Assembly (NCBI RefSeq): GCF_022524485.1
Contig: NZ_JAKXMK010000010.1
Location: 186,001-250,000, forward strand
Direction of reading: 5' to 3'
From: Pseudonocardia alaniniphila
GTDB taxonomy: Bacteria > Actinomycetota > Actinomycetes > Mycobacteriales > Pseudonocardiaceae
DNA: 64,000 nt
The translations under genes were made by a program, and so were the position numbers. Below, in pieces: positions 37,076-45,111 of the stretch; position 1 is the first letter of the stretch, and every line of letters starts with the position of its first letter. Below the pieces are notes generated by a model. The model was given only the letters and a program-made list of their open reading frames with translations, ran no database searches and was not told where the DNA came from.

Positions 37076-38227
37076 ATGACGGTGTGGGACGAGGTGGTCG
37101 GTCAGCCGTCGGCCGTCGCCGAGCTGAGCGCCGCCGCCGAGAACCCTGCCGCGATGACCCATGCGTGGCTGTTCACCGGCCCGCCCGGCTCCGGACGTTC
37201 GGTGGCGGCCCGGGCCTTCGCGGCCGCTCTGCAGTGCCCGTTCCACGGGTGTGGCCAGTGCCCGTCCTGCCACACGGTCATGGCGAGCACCCATTCCGAC
37301 GTGCGGGAGGTCGTCCCCGAGGGGTTGTCGATCTCGGTGCGGTCGGTACGGCAGCTCGTGCAGTCCGCCGCTCGTCGTCCCGTCAGCGGGCGCTACCAGA
37401 TCCTGATCATCACCGACGCCGACCGGCTCACCGAGAACGCGGCCAACGCTCTCCTCAAGTCCATCGAGGAGCCACCCGACCAGACGATCTTCCTGCTGTG
37501 CGCGCCGTCCGACCATCCGGAGGACGTGCCGATCACCATCCGCTCGCGCTGCCGGCCGGTGCCGCTGCACACCCCGTCACCCGAAGCCATCGCCGACGTG
37601 CTGGCGCGCCGCGACGGGATCGACCCGGAGACCGCCACCTGGGCCGCGTCGGTGGCGGGTGGCCACGTCGGCCGGGCCCGGCGGCTCGCCCGCGACGCCG
37701 AGGCGCGCACCTACCGCGAGACGGTGCTGTCGCTGCCGCTGCGGATCCGTGGGCTGGGCGACGCGTTCGCCCACGCAGGCGATCTGGTGCGCAACGCCAA
37801 GGCCGAGGCCACGGAGCTCAGCGAGTCCCGGGACGCCGCGGAGCGGGAGGAGTTGGCCGTCGCCATGGGCGCCGGCGGCGTCGGCAAGGGGGTCGCCGCC
37901 GCCGCGCGCGGGGCGAAGGCGGCCGAGCGGGATCTGGAGCGTCAGCAGAAGTCGCGCAACACCCGCAACCAGCGCGACGCGATCGATCGCGCGCTGATCG
38001 ACCTGGCCGGCTTCTTCCGCGACACGCTCGTGGCCGGTAGCGGCGCGCAGGTCGCCTTGACCAACCCCGACCGCGACGCCGAGATCCGCCGGGCGGCAAG
38101 CCAGTGGTCACCCGAGTCGGTGCTGCGCAGGCTGGAGGCCGTGCTGGCGTGCCGCACCGCGCTCGACCAGAACGTCAAGCCGGAGATCGCCGTCGAGGCG
38201 ATGATGACCGCCTTGCAGCGGGGCTGA
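37076..38227 (+). CDS. holB: DNA polymerase III subunit delta'
   Basis: The 383-residue product is a clamp-loader AAA+ subunit: GPPGSGRSVAARAFAAALQC (Walker A with Arg in place of Lys, usual for delta' in this group), the Cys4 zinc module CPFHGCGQCPSCHT, the ITDADRLTENAANALLKSIEEPP block and the IRSRCRP sensor. It loads the sliding clamp together with gamma/tau and delta. ATG 37076 fits the conserved N terminus (VWDEVVGQ). Confidence 0.95.
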   Translation: MTVWDEVVGQPSAVAELSAAAENPAAMTHAWLFTGPPGSGRSVAARAFAAALQCPFHGCGQCPSCHTVMASTHSDVREVVPEGLSISVRSVRQLVQSAARRPVSGRYQILIITDADRLTENAANALLKSIEEPPDQTIFLLCAPSDHPEDVPITIRSRCRPVPLHTPSPEAIADVLARRDGIDPETATWAASVAGGHVGRARRLARDAEARTYRETVLSLPLRIRGLGDAFAHAGDLVRNAKAEATELSESRDAAEREELAVAMGAGGVGKGVAAAARGAKAAERDLERQQKSRNTRNQRDAIDRALIDLAGFFRDTLVAGSGAQVALTNPDRDAEIRRAASQWSPESVLRRLEAVLACRTALDQNVKPEIAVEAMMTALQRG

Positions 38228-38261
38228 TCCACACCTCGCGCGGCCGGGCAGAATCTCTCGC

Positions 38262-41072
38262 GTGAAGCAGGAAGGGATGGCCGAGGCGTCCGTCTCTGCT
38301 CGCGAGGCCGAGGTGCTCGCCGCGGTCGGAGAGCACCTCACCAACGCCGAGATCGCCGCCCGCCTGTTCATCTCGATCCGCACCGTCGAGAGCCACGTGT
38401 CGTCCCTGCTGCGCAAGTTCGGGGTCAGCGACCGGCGCGCGCTGTCGTTGCTCGCCGCGGAGAGGTCCCGCGATCCCGTGCCGCCGTCCGGACCCGCGTC
38501 CCGGCGGGTCACCCCGTTGCCCTCGCCGCTCACGTCGTTCGTCGGCCGGAAGAGCGAGCGGGCCGAGCTCGCGGCAGCGCTCGACGGGCCGCGGCTGGTC
38601 ACCGCTGTCGGGCCCGGCGGGGTCGGGAAGACGCGGCTCGCGCTGGCCGTGGCCGCCGATGTGAGCGAGCGGTTCGCCGACGGGGTGTGGTACGCCGACC
38701 TGGTCCCGGTGACCGACTCCCCCATGGTTGCGTCGGTCGTCGCCGGGGCGATCGGGCTCGGTGAGCAGCAGGGACGCTCGGTGCGGGACACGGTGCTCGC
38801 GTGGGCGGCGGACCGGCAGGCCTTGTTCGTGCTGGACAACTGCGAGCACCTGGTGGACGGGGTCGCGCTGTTCGTGGAGGAGCTGCTGGCGCGCAGCCCC
38901 GGGCTCGTGGTGCTGGCCACGAGCCGGGCGCGGCTGTTGCTGCCGTTCGAGCGCGTCTTCCCGGTGGCCGGGATGTCCGTCCGGGCCGGGGACGATGCCG
39001 AGGGTGGCGACGCGACCACGCTCTTCGAGGAACGGGCGACCGCCGCGGGCTTCCCGATCACCGCCGCCGACAGGAGCGGGATCGTGCGGATCTGCCGCAG
39101 CCTCGACGGCGTGCCGCTGGCGATCGAGCTGGCGGCGGCCCGGCTGCCCTCGCTGGGCGTGGACGGGCTCGAAGCAGGTCTGGCCGACCGGCTGCAGCTG
39201 CTGACGGGCGGACGCCGCGTCGACAGCAGACACAGTTCCCTGCGGTCGATGTTGGACTGGAGCTACGCGCTGCTCGACGAACAGACGCAGGCGGTGCTGC
39301 GCCGGGTGGCCGTCTTCGCCGGGGCGTTCCGCGCGGAGGACGCTGCGGCGGTGGCGGGATGGCCTCCTGTGGCCGCCCGCGAGATCGGCGTGCATCTCGC
39401 CGTGCTCGCCGACCACAGCCTGCTGGTGCCGACGACCCTGACCGACGGCACGCGCTACCGGGCGCTGGAGGCCGTGCGCCAGTACGGCGCCGAGCTTCTC
39501 GAGGACACCGGGGAGCTCGTCGAGACCCGGACGCGACATCTGGGGTGGTCGCAGGACGCGGGCAGGGCCCTGCTGGCCGTCGCCGACGTCGACAGCGTCG
39601 GGTGGCGCACGAGCTTCGACCGGCTCGGTGACGAGCTGAGATCGGCTCTCGCCTGGTCGGCGCCCCGACCGGAACACCGACGGGTCGCCTACGAGGGGAA
39701 GCGGCTGCTCGCGGCCCTGTGCTATCGCCGCGGCCTGCCGGGCGAGTCGCAGTGGCGCTACGAGCAGGCGGCCGGGTTGGCCCCGGACGACCGGCACGCC
39801 GCCGTCGAGCTGCACATGGCCGCGGGTGCGGCGGAGGCACACCTGGCGGGGGACGACGCCGTCCGGTTACGCCGCGCCGCGGCGGCCGCCGCTCTGCGCG
39901 CGGGTGAGCCCGAGCGGGCAGGGCGGGATCTGGCGCAGGCGGCCGAGCTGATGAACCGGGGTCCGGGGGCCATGTCACGTCCACCGCAGCCGGATGTGGC
40001 GCGGGCTCTACTGGACGAGGCCCGCGGTTACGTCCGCGAGGACCTCGTCTCGCAGGCCCGGCTCGCCACGGCCGAGGCGTTCGCGGTGCCGGAGACCGAT
40101 GTGCAGGCTCCGCGCGGAGCCGACCGCGCGCTGGAGCTCGCCAGGCGATCCGGTGATCGGCTGGCGGAGAGCGCGGCGCTGGACCGGCTCACCACCGTGC
40201 AGCTCGCCAGGGGCGACGGGCGTGCGGCGTTGGCGAGCGCGTTGCGGCGCATCGATCTACTGGCCCCGGTGGAGCTCGACGCCGGTGCGGGCTTCGAGCT
40301 GCCCGACGCGCACATCATGGCGGTCGAGTCGGCGATCGCGGCCGGTGATCTGCGCGAAGCGAAGCGGATCGCCGAGCGTGTCCGGGACCTTCCCCTGCAC
40401 CGCGAGGTCGGCCACGTCGCGGTTGCGCGGCTGATGATCGTGGGCGCGCTGGACGGTGACTGGGACAGCGTCGTGGCGGCGGGCGCGCGCTTCCGTGAGG
40501 GCTGGGAGCGAGCCGGGCGACCGCGCGTCCCCACGCTCCGCCGCGCCGTCCAGGCCGTGGCCACGGTGCACGGTCTGCGCGGTGAGGCCGACGACCGCGC
40601 CGCGTGGATGGGGATCTTCAGCGCCCTCGAGCCCCGGGATCGGCCGGAGCACGACAAGAACCCCCGCGCGTTCTTCGATGCTCTTCTGCTGCTCCACCTC
40701 GACCAGCCCGACCGGGCACTGCACGTGCTCACCGCCTCGCCGGACGAGATCCAGGGCTGGTACCAGGCCATCTGGCGCCCCTGGTACGTGGCTCTGTGGG
40801 TGGAAGCGGCGGTGCTCGCCGACATGCCGGACGCGGCCGAGCGGATGCTGAGAGCCCGCCCGTTCATCGCCGACAACCCGGTTGCGGCCGCGCTCGTCGA
40901 CCGCGCCGCCGCGCTCGGCACGGGCGATCGCGGCGGTGTGCTCGCTGCCGGCCGCGCCCTGGACGCCGCCGGGTGCCGGTACCAGTGGGCGCGCAGCCTC
41001 GCCCTCGCCGGTGGTGCCGACCGCGAACGGGGAGTGTCGGCGCTGCGCGCCATGGGCGCGACGACCGTCTGA
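38262..41072 (+). CDS. Large ATP-binding regulator with N-terminal LuxR-type HTH
   Basis: The 936-residue product has a LuxR/FixJ HTH at its N terminus (residues ~10-65: VSAREAEVLAAVGEHLTNAEIAARLFISIRTVESHVSSLL). A STAND/NB-ARC-like ATPase follows with Walker A GPGGVGKTRLA, a Walker B-like ALFVLDNCEHL and the GVPLAIELAAARL box. The rest is a long alpha-helical TPR-like region. HTH first is the reverse of the LAL/MalT order, although it occurs in other actinobacterial regulators. It probably detects a ligand through the helical region and activates transcription. GTG 38262 is the start. A double hairpin follows it. Confidence 0.88.
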   Translation: MKQEGMAEASVSAREAEVLAAVGEHLTNAEIAARLFISIRTVESHVSSLLRKFGVSDRRALSLLAAERSRDPVPPSGPASRRVTPLPSPLTSFVGRKSERAELAAALDGPRLVTAVGPGGVGKTRLALAVAADVSERFADGVWYADLVPVTDSPMVASVVAGAIGLGEQQGRSVRDTVLAWAADRQALFVLDNCEHLVDGVALFVEELLARSPGLVVLATSRARLLLPFERVFPVAGMSVRAGDDAEGGDATTLFEERATAAGFPITAADRSGIVRICRSLDGVPLAIELAAARLPSLGVDGLEAGLADRLQLLTGGRRVDSRHSSLRSMLDWSYALLDEQTQAVLRRVAVFAGAFRAEDAAAVAGWPPVAAREIGVHLAVLADHSLLVPTTLTDGTRYRALEAVRQYGAELLEDTGELVETRTRHLGWSQDAGRALLAVADVDSVGWRTSFDRLGDELRSALAWSAPRPEHRRVAYEGKRLLAALCYRRGLPGESQWRYEQAAGLAPDDRHAAVELHMAAGAAEAHLAGDDAVRLRRAAAAAALRAGEPERAGRDLAQAAELMNRGPGAMSRPPQPDVARALLDEARGYVREDLVSQARLATAEAFAVPETDVQAPRGADRALELARRSGDRLAESAALDRLTTVQLARGDGRAALASALRRIDLLAPVELDAGAGFELPDAHIMAVESAIAAGDLREAKRIAERVRDLPLHREVGHVAVARLMIVGALDGDWDSVVAAGARFREGWERAGRPRVPTLRRAVQAVATVHGLRGEADDRAAWMGIFSALEPRDRPEHDKNPRAFFDALLLLHLDQPDRALHVLTASPDEIQGWYQAIWRPWYVALWVEAAVLADMPDAAERMLRARPFIADNPVAAALVDRAAALGTGDRGGVLAAGRALDAAGCRYQWARSLALAGGADRERGVSALRAMGATTV

Positions 41073-41081
41073 CGACCCTAC

Positions 41082-41137
41082 GTACGGAACGGCACGGACC
41101 AGGACATCCGTGTCCGTTCCGTACCGGACACGGATGT
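41082..41137 (+). promoter_or_regulatory. Two mutually exclusive hairpins (possible attenuator)
   Basis: Hairpin 1 pairs GTACGGAACGG (41082-41092) with CCGTTCCGTAC (41114-41124), 11 bp. Hairpin 2 pairs ACATCCGTGTCCG (41104-41116) with CGGACACGGATGT (41125-41137), 13 bp with an 8-base loop. They share bases 41114-41116, and hairpin 1's right arm fills the loop of hairpin 2, so both cannot form at once. No T-run follows. They lie between the LuxR-type regulator and a small ORF. A terminator/antiterminator pair, or simply a terminator with an accidental second pairing, are both possible. Confidence 0.5.
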
Positions 41138-41194
41138 TCGGGCGCCTCTGGAAGCCGATGGTGGGACTCGTCAACCAGCACCGGAACCGAGGAC

Positions 41195-41428
41195 GTGACC
41201 ACAGTGCTTTCCCAGAGCTTCGCCGCCGCAGAGATCGCGAACGACCGCCGACGTGTCCTGCTCGCCGAGGCCGAGGCGCACCGGCTCGCCCGTGTGGCCG
41301 CGCGATCGCACACCTCACGGAGGGGCCGCCTGCTCCGGCTCGCGAGCGTGTCGGCCCTCATCCGACGTGGACGGTCGAGCGGCGCCGCGCGTAGCGGGGT
41401 CGTGTCTGGTGGAGCCGTCGTCGAGTAG
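41195..41428 (+). CDS. Small basic hypothetical protein
   Basis: A 77-residue product from GTG 41195 (VTTVLSQSFAAAEIANDRR), with a helical, Ala/Arg/Leu-rich body and a Gly/Ser/Val-rich end. A CGAGGA stretch four bases before the start could be a weak binding site. GC at third positions is as high as in real genes here, and higher than in the overlapping frame starting at 41132. No family recognised. It may depend on the double hairpin in its leader. Confidence 0.5.
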   Translation: MTTVLSQSFAAAEIANDRRRVLLAEAEAHRLARVAARSHTSRRGRLLRLASVSALIRRGRSSGAARSGVVSGGAVVE

Positions 41429-41450
41429 CCCGGCTACGACGCGCCTGTGG

Positions 41451-42179
41451 TCACCCTCCTGCCGGCAGGGACGGCATCGTGAAGAAGATCATCGGGTTGT
41501 CGCCCGCCCCGCGGATCGGTGCGAGCCCGAGCTCGTCGCGCAACGCGTTGAGGGCCTTGTAGTCGGCGCGCGACCTGGCCCGGGACGGGGTGAAGAACGG
41601 AACGTCCTTCTCACCCAGCCAGCGCACCACGACCTTACCCTCGTGCATCGGGAGCGTGGTGCGGAAGTGGAAGACGTCGTGGACGCTCACCGGGATGCCG
41701 GCCGGCACGCGGGGGAACAGGTTGTCGAGGTACCACCGCGCGAAGCTGCCGTTGTGGGCGGCGTCGACGAACAGGTAGCCCGTGTCGGCGGGCACCCGGG
41801 CGAGGGTCTCCTTGATGTCGCCCTTCACGAACGTCCACCGGCCCTCGGCAAGGTCCGCAGGCACGTTGCGCACCACGTTGTCGATGATGTCGAAGCTGTG
41901 CAGGTGCCCCGACCCGTTGTCCCGCAGGGCGCTGAGGATCCACGTGGTCGACCACCCGTGGAACGTCCCTAGCTCCATCACGGATGCGGGCCGGGTGGCG
42001 CGCAGCAACAGGTAGGTGATCTCCGCTTCCAGGTCGTCGAGCTGCGGCGTCATGGTCGCCTTCATCGAATCGGCGTACTCCCGCTGAGCCTTCCCGACCG
42101 CGGCGAGCTCGCCTGCGAACTCTTTGTAGAGCTCGAAGATGTACCCCAGGTCGATCAACCTCAACTGACGGTCCTCCAT
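41451..42179 (-). CDS. Class I SAM-dependent methyltransferase
   Basis: The 242-residue product has the SAM motif I VMELGTFHGWSTTWIL, an acidic motif II (LHSFDIID) and FVDAAHNGSFARWYLDNLFP, as in the Methyltransf_24 group acting on small molecules or sugar-linked substrates. A ribosome-binding site (AGGAGAG) precedes ATG 42179. It is convergent with the small ORF and stands alone. Substrate unknown. Confidence 0.8.
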   Translation of the reverse strand: MEDRQLRLIDLGYIFELYKEFAGELAAVGKAQREYADSMKATMTPQLDDLEAEITYLLLRATRPASVMELGTFHGWSTTWILSALRDNGSGHLHSFDIIDNVVRNVPADLAEGRWTFVKGDIKETLARVPADTGYLFVDAAHNGSFARWYLDNLFPRVPAGIPVSVHDVFHFRTTLPMHEGKVVVRWLGEKDVPFFTPSRARSRADYKALNALRDELGLAPIRGAGDNPMIFFTMPSLPAGG

Positions 42180-42312
42180 GTGGATCTCTCCTGCCGCAGA
42201 ACGAGCGGCCACTCTATCGAGTGACCGGCGATCTGCTGGACAGGGCGATCAGCGGGGGGACCGTGGTCGCAGGGCATCCGGAGGCGGTCGCTACACTGGC
42301 TGCGCACCATCG

Positions 42313-42389
42313 GCCGCCTTAGCTCAGTCGGTTAGAGCGACGCACTCGTAATGCGTAGGTCTGGGGTTCGACTCCCCAAGGCGGCTCCA
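42313..42389 (+). tRNA. tRNA-Thr (anticodon CGT)
   Basis: A complete cloverleaf. The acceptor stem GCCGCCT pairs with AGGCGGC. The anticodon stem ACGCA/TGCGT encloses loop CTCGTAA (anticodon CGT, reading ACG). The T-loop is GTTCGACTC-like (TGGGG-TTCGACT-CCCCA). The 3' CCA is encoded (42387-42389). Confidence 0.97.
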
Positions 42390-42760
42390 CATTCCACTTG
42401 TTCGGCGGGTAGCAGCTCGTCTGCTCACTCGTCCCTTTGCGGCGCTTCCCATTCGGGCAGTTCGAGGGCGCCCGTGGGCTCTGCTGCGTCCGCGGCCCGA
42501 AGGCCCCATCGTCGCCATTGCGGGGCAGCTCGGCTGAGGCGTGCACAAGATCCTGTCGCTCGACGACGGCCGAAGGAGTTCGTCATCAGTACCCGAAATG
42601 CACTCGTTTGGGTGATTTCACGCTATGAAGCTTGCCGCACCTTGCCACCGCTGCGTCACTGAGCGACAGCATTCCGTCACCACTTCCGGTCACATCGACG
42701 GCGGTAGGTGCCCGGAGGAAGCGCCAGCGGCCGCCGCTGTCACGCGACGGGGAGGAAGAC
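42390..42760. other. 371-bp gap between tRNA-Thr and the TIG-domain gene
   Basis: No convincing gene is seen. Frames here are short, out of register with codon bias, or antisense to the tRNA. GC falls around 42580-42640 (for example GGGTGATTTCACGCTATGAAGC), which could be a promoter zone for the downstream gene. No repeat of the tRNA 3' end was noticed within the next few kilobases, so there is no direct sign of an integrated element. Confidence 0.5.
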
Positions 42761-43492
42761 ATGGCGATCAGTCCCGATCAGGGTTCCGCCGGCGGGGGTG
42801 ACGCGGCGACCATCACCGGCACGAACCTCGGCGGCGCGATCGCGGTGCGCTTCGATGGCAGGCCGGCCGTCATCACGGCCAACACGCCCACGTCGGTGTC
42901 GGTCGTCACGCCCTCGGGGACGGGCGTCGCGGACGTCACCGTCACCACGGGCGGGGGAACCAGCAGCCCGCAGCGGTTCTTCTACCTCCCGCCGCCGGTC
43001 GTCCTGTCCGTGTCACCCGCGTCCGGGCCACTCGTGGGGGGAACCACCCTCACCATCACCGGGCGCAATCTGTCCACGGCCACGTCGGTCGCCTTCGACG
43101 CGAGCACCGCTACCCCCACCGTCGTCTCGGACAGGCAGATCACGGTGGTCGCCTCGGCGGGGGCGGCAGGTGTCGCATCCCTCGTGATCACCACCCGCGG
43201 AGGGGCGTACTCGGGCGCGTCCTTCACCTACGCCGCCCCGCCGACCGCCACCAGCTTCACGCCGACGACGAGCGTCCTGGCCGGCGGAGTCCTGGTGAGC
43301 ATCACGGGCACCAATCTTGCGACGACCACCGGCGTGACGTTCGGCGGCACGCCGACCACCTTCGCCGTGCTGTCCCCCACACAGGTCGCCGCTATCGCCC
43401 CCACCCGCGGAATTGCGGGTGCGGTCCAGGTCGCCCTGACGACGACGGGCGGCAGCGCGACCGCACCCGGCACCTTCCTGTACATCCTGTGA
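42761..43492 (+). CDS. IPT/TIG-repeat protein without signal peptide
   Basis: The 243-residue product is three tandem IPT/TIG immunoglobulin-like domains, each with a G-G-x-x-x-x-I-x-G-x-N-L motif (DAATITGTNLGGA; GTTLTITGRNLSTA; GVLVSITGTNLATT). It starts directly with the first domain (MAISPDQGSAGGG) after a strong binding site (GGGGAGGAAGACATG), so no classical export signal exists. The protein is Thr/Val/Gly-rich with no Lys. TIG domains usually occur on the cell surface or in transcription factors. The free-standing form suggests non-classical export or an intracellular binding role. Confidence 0.88.
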   Translation: MAISPDQGSAGGGDAATITGTNLGGAIAVRFDGRPAVITANTPTSVSVVTPSGTGVADVTVTTGGGTSSPQRFFYLPPPVVLSVSPASGPLVGGTTLTITGRNLSTATSVAFDASTATPTVVSDRQITVVASAGAAGVASLVITTRGGAYSGASFTYAAPPTATSFTPTTSVLAGGVLVSITGTNLATTTGVTFGGTPTTFAVLSPTQVAAIAPTRGIAGAVQVALTTTGGSATAPGTFLYIL

Positions 43493-43637
43493 CGGGCCGT
43501 CGGACGGCGGCCGGCTGAGGCCCCGCTCGGACCCCGATCCGCCACCCACTCGTCTACCGGTGCTTCCGGGCCGGTCAGTAGCCCGCCATTGTGGACTCTC
43601 GCCTAGCAGGAGTCAGCGATGCGGGGAGTGTGAGGCC

Positions 43638-44426
43638 GTGAGCCGCTGGATCGTGAGCAACGTCCCGTCCGTGTTGCTCCTGGCCGCGCTCGTGGTCGTC
43701 GTCGCCGCCGGGACGGTAGCCGTACTGGCGTACGTCCGGCATCGTTTCCCCGGACTCGCGCAAGGCGGGCACAACGACGTTGCGAAGGTCGGCTTCTCCG
43801 TTGTCGGGCCTGTTTACGGATTCATGATCGGTTTCATCGTTGTTGTGCTGTGGGGCCAGGTCAATGCGGCGGACGAGGTGGCGCGAACCGAGGGGGCCTC
43901 GGCCGTACAGATGGCCAGGGATCTCAGGTATTTCGAAGCGGCCGACAGTGACCGCATCCGCCAAAGCCTGCTGGAGTACGAACGTGCGGCAGTAGCCGAG
44001 TGGTCCCGAGCCGCGAGCGGTCACAGCGCGCCGGAGGCGGAGAGCGCACTGGCGCGCCTGTACGCCGCGTACGAAAGCGTCCAACCGCGCGACGACCGGC
44101 AACGGGCCGTCCTCGCCAACTCGCTGGCTTCACTGGATCAGCTGAGCCTGTCGCGCACGGAACGACTGGTTATGGCGGTGACGAATGCCGGCCCATCGTG
44201 GTCCTTGTGGCTGGTGATCTTCCTGCTCAGCGGGTTGGTGCTCGGGTTCGCCGTCATCTACGGCGAGACGCGGGCCCGCACGCACTATGCGATGGTCGCC
44301 GCGGTCAGCGTGCTCGTTGCCGTCAACCTGTTCCTCGTCACGGAGTTGGCCCATCCATTCCTCGGCGAGCTGGGCACGTCATCCGAGGCGCTGCGCGAGG
44401 CGATCAACTACCTGGGACCCCAGTAG
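43638..44426 (+). CDS. DUF4239 (bestrophin-like) membrane protein
   Basis: The 262-residue product has two N-terminal membrane helices (VPSVLLLAALVVVVAAGTVAVLAYV and VVGPVYGFMIGFIVVVLW) and two near the C terminus (WSLWLVIFLLSGLVLGFAVIY and AMVAAVSVLVAVNLFLV). The soluble middle reads EVARTEGASAVQMARDLRYF. This is the DUF4239 pattern, which includes bestrophin-like proteins. GTG 43638 gives the expected N terminus. Function unknown, possibly ion permeation. Confidence 0.82.
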   Translation: MSRWIVSNVPSVLLLAALVVVVAAGTVAVLAYVRHRFPGLAQGGHNDVAKVGFSVVGPVYGFMIGFIVVVLWGQVNAADEVARTEGASAVQMARDLRYFEAADSDRIRQSLLEYERAAVAEWSRAASGHSAPEAESALARLYAAYESVQPRDDRQRAVLANSLASLDQLSLSRTERLVMAVTNAGPSWSLWLVIFLLSGLVLGFAVIYGETRARTHYAMVAAVSVLVAVNLFLVTELAHPFLGELGTSSEALREAINYLGPQ

Positions 44427-44514
44427 CTCACGCTGACATGTGGCCGATGAAGTGGTCGAACGCCGGCTGCGCACGACGGGCGCCGGTGATCACCGCGGTC
44501 GTATCGTCGCCGCG

Positions 44515-45006
44515 GTGAAGAAGTACTCCGTGGACGATCAGCGCATCATGGCTTCCTGGGCGGCCGACTGTGCAGAGCGCGTACTCCCGCACTTCGAGCG
44601 AGCGCATCCAACCGACAGGCGCCCACGTGACGCGATCGGCGCCTGTCGCAGGTGGGTTGACACCGGCGTTTTCAGCATGGCCGCTATCCGCGGTGCCTCT
44701 CTGGCCGCTCACGCCGCGGCACGTTCGGCGACAGGGGACGACCCGGCGTGCTTCGCCGCCCGCGCCGCAGGTCAAGCCGTGGCGACCGCGCACGTACCGC
44801 AACACGCCTTCGGCGGCTCCTACTACGCCCTGAAGGCACTAGCCGCAGCGAATCCGCAGGATGCCGAGGCTGCTGTGCGCGATGAACACGAGTGGCAGAT
44901 GAACAGGCTTCCCGAGATGCTCGGGCAAGAGGCGCGTAAGCGTGTGGTCATCGAAATGCGCAGGACTCGCGTCTTCGTGACGGTCAAGAAGGACGAGGAT
45001 TTCTAG
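44515..45006 (+). CDS. Imm5-like putative immunity protein
   Basis: From GTG 44515 a 163-residue product: SVDDQRIMASWAADCAERVLPHFE, AIRGASLAAHAAARSA and AGQAVATAHVPQHAFGGSYYALKAL, the pattern of the helical family annotated as putative immunity proteins (Imm-5-like). It could start at GTG 44440, adding 25 residues of less conserved character. No polymorphic toxin gene adjoins, so it is either an orphan immunity gene or the family has another role. Confidence 0.75.
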   Translation: MKKYSVDDQRIMASWAADCAERVLPHFERAHPTDRRPRDAIGACRRWVDTGVFSMAAIRGASLAAHAAARSATGDDPACFAARAAGQAVATAHVPQHAFGGSYYALKALAAANPQDAEAAVRDEHEWQMNRLPEMLGQEARKRVVIEMRRTRVFVTVKKDEDF

Positions 45007-45111
45007 CCCGGCTCGTGCTGAGGCGCAGCCTGGTCATCTCCGGACGCCACCGTCGACGCTGCCCGCATGAACAGTCGCAGCCGCCATCGGGCGTTTGTCG
45101 ACCTCGGATGG

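Noticed and set aside
38175-39842. 555-codon minus-strand frame opposite the LuxR-type regulator
   Set aside because: It lies opposite a gene with clear HTH, P-loop and NB-ARC motifs and shows no motif of its own.
41132-41394. Alternative frame starting at ATG 41132 after the double hairpin
   Set aside because: Its codon bias is poorer than that of the overlapping frame from GTG 41195, and the ATG lies inside the hairpin.
42319-42546. Small minus-strand ORF across the tRNA
   Set aside because: It is a well-known type of spurious translation of tRNA antisense sequence (its C-terminal part reads straight through the tRNA).
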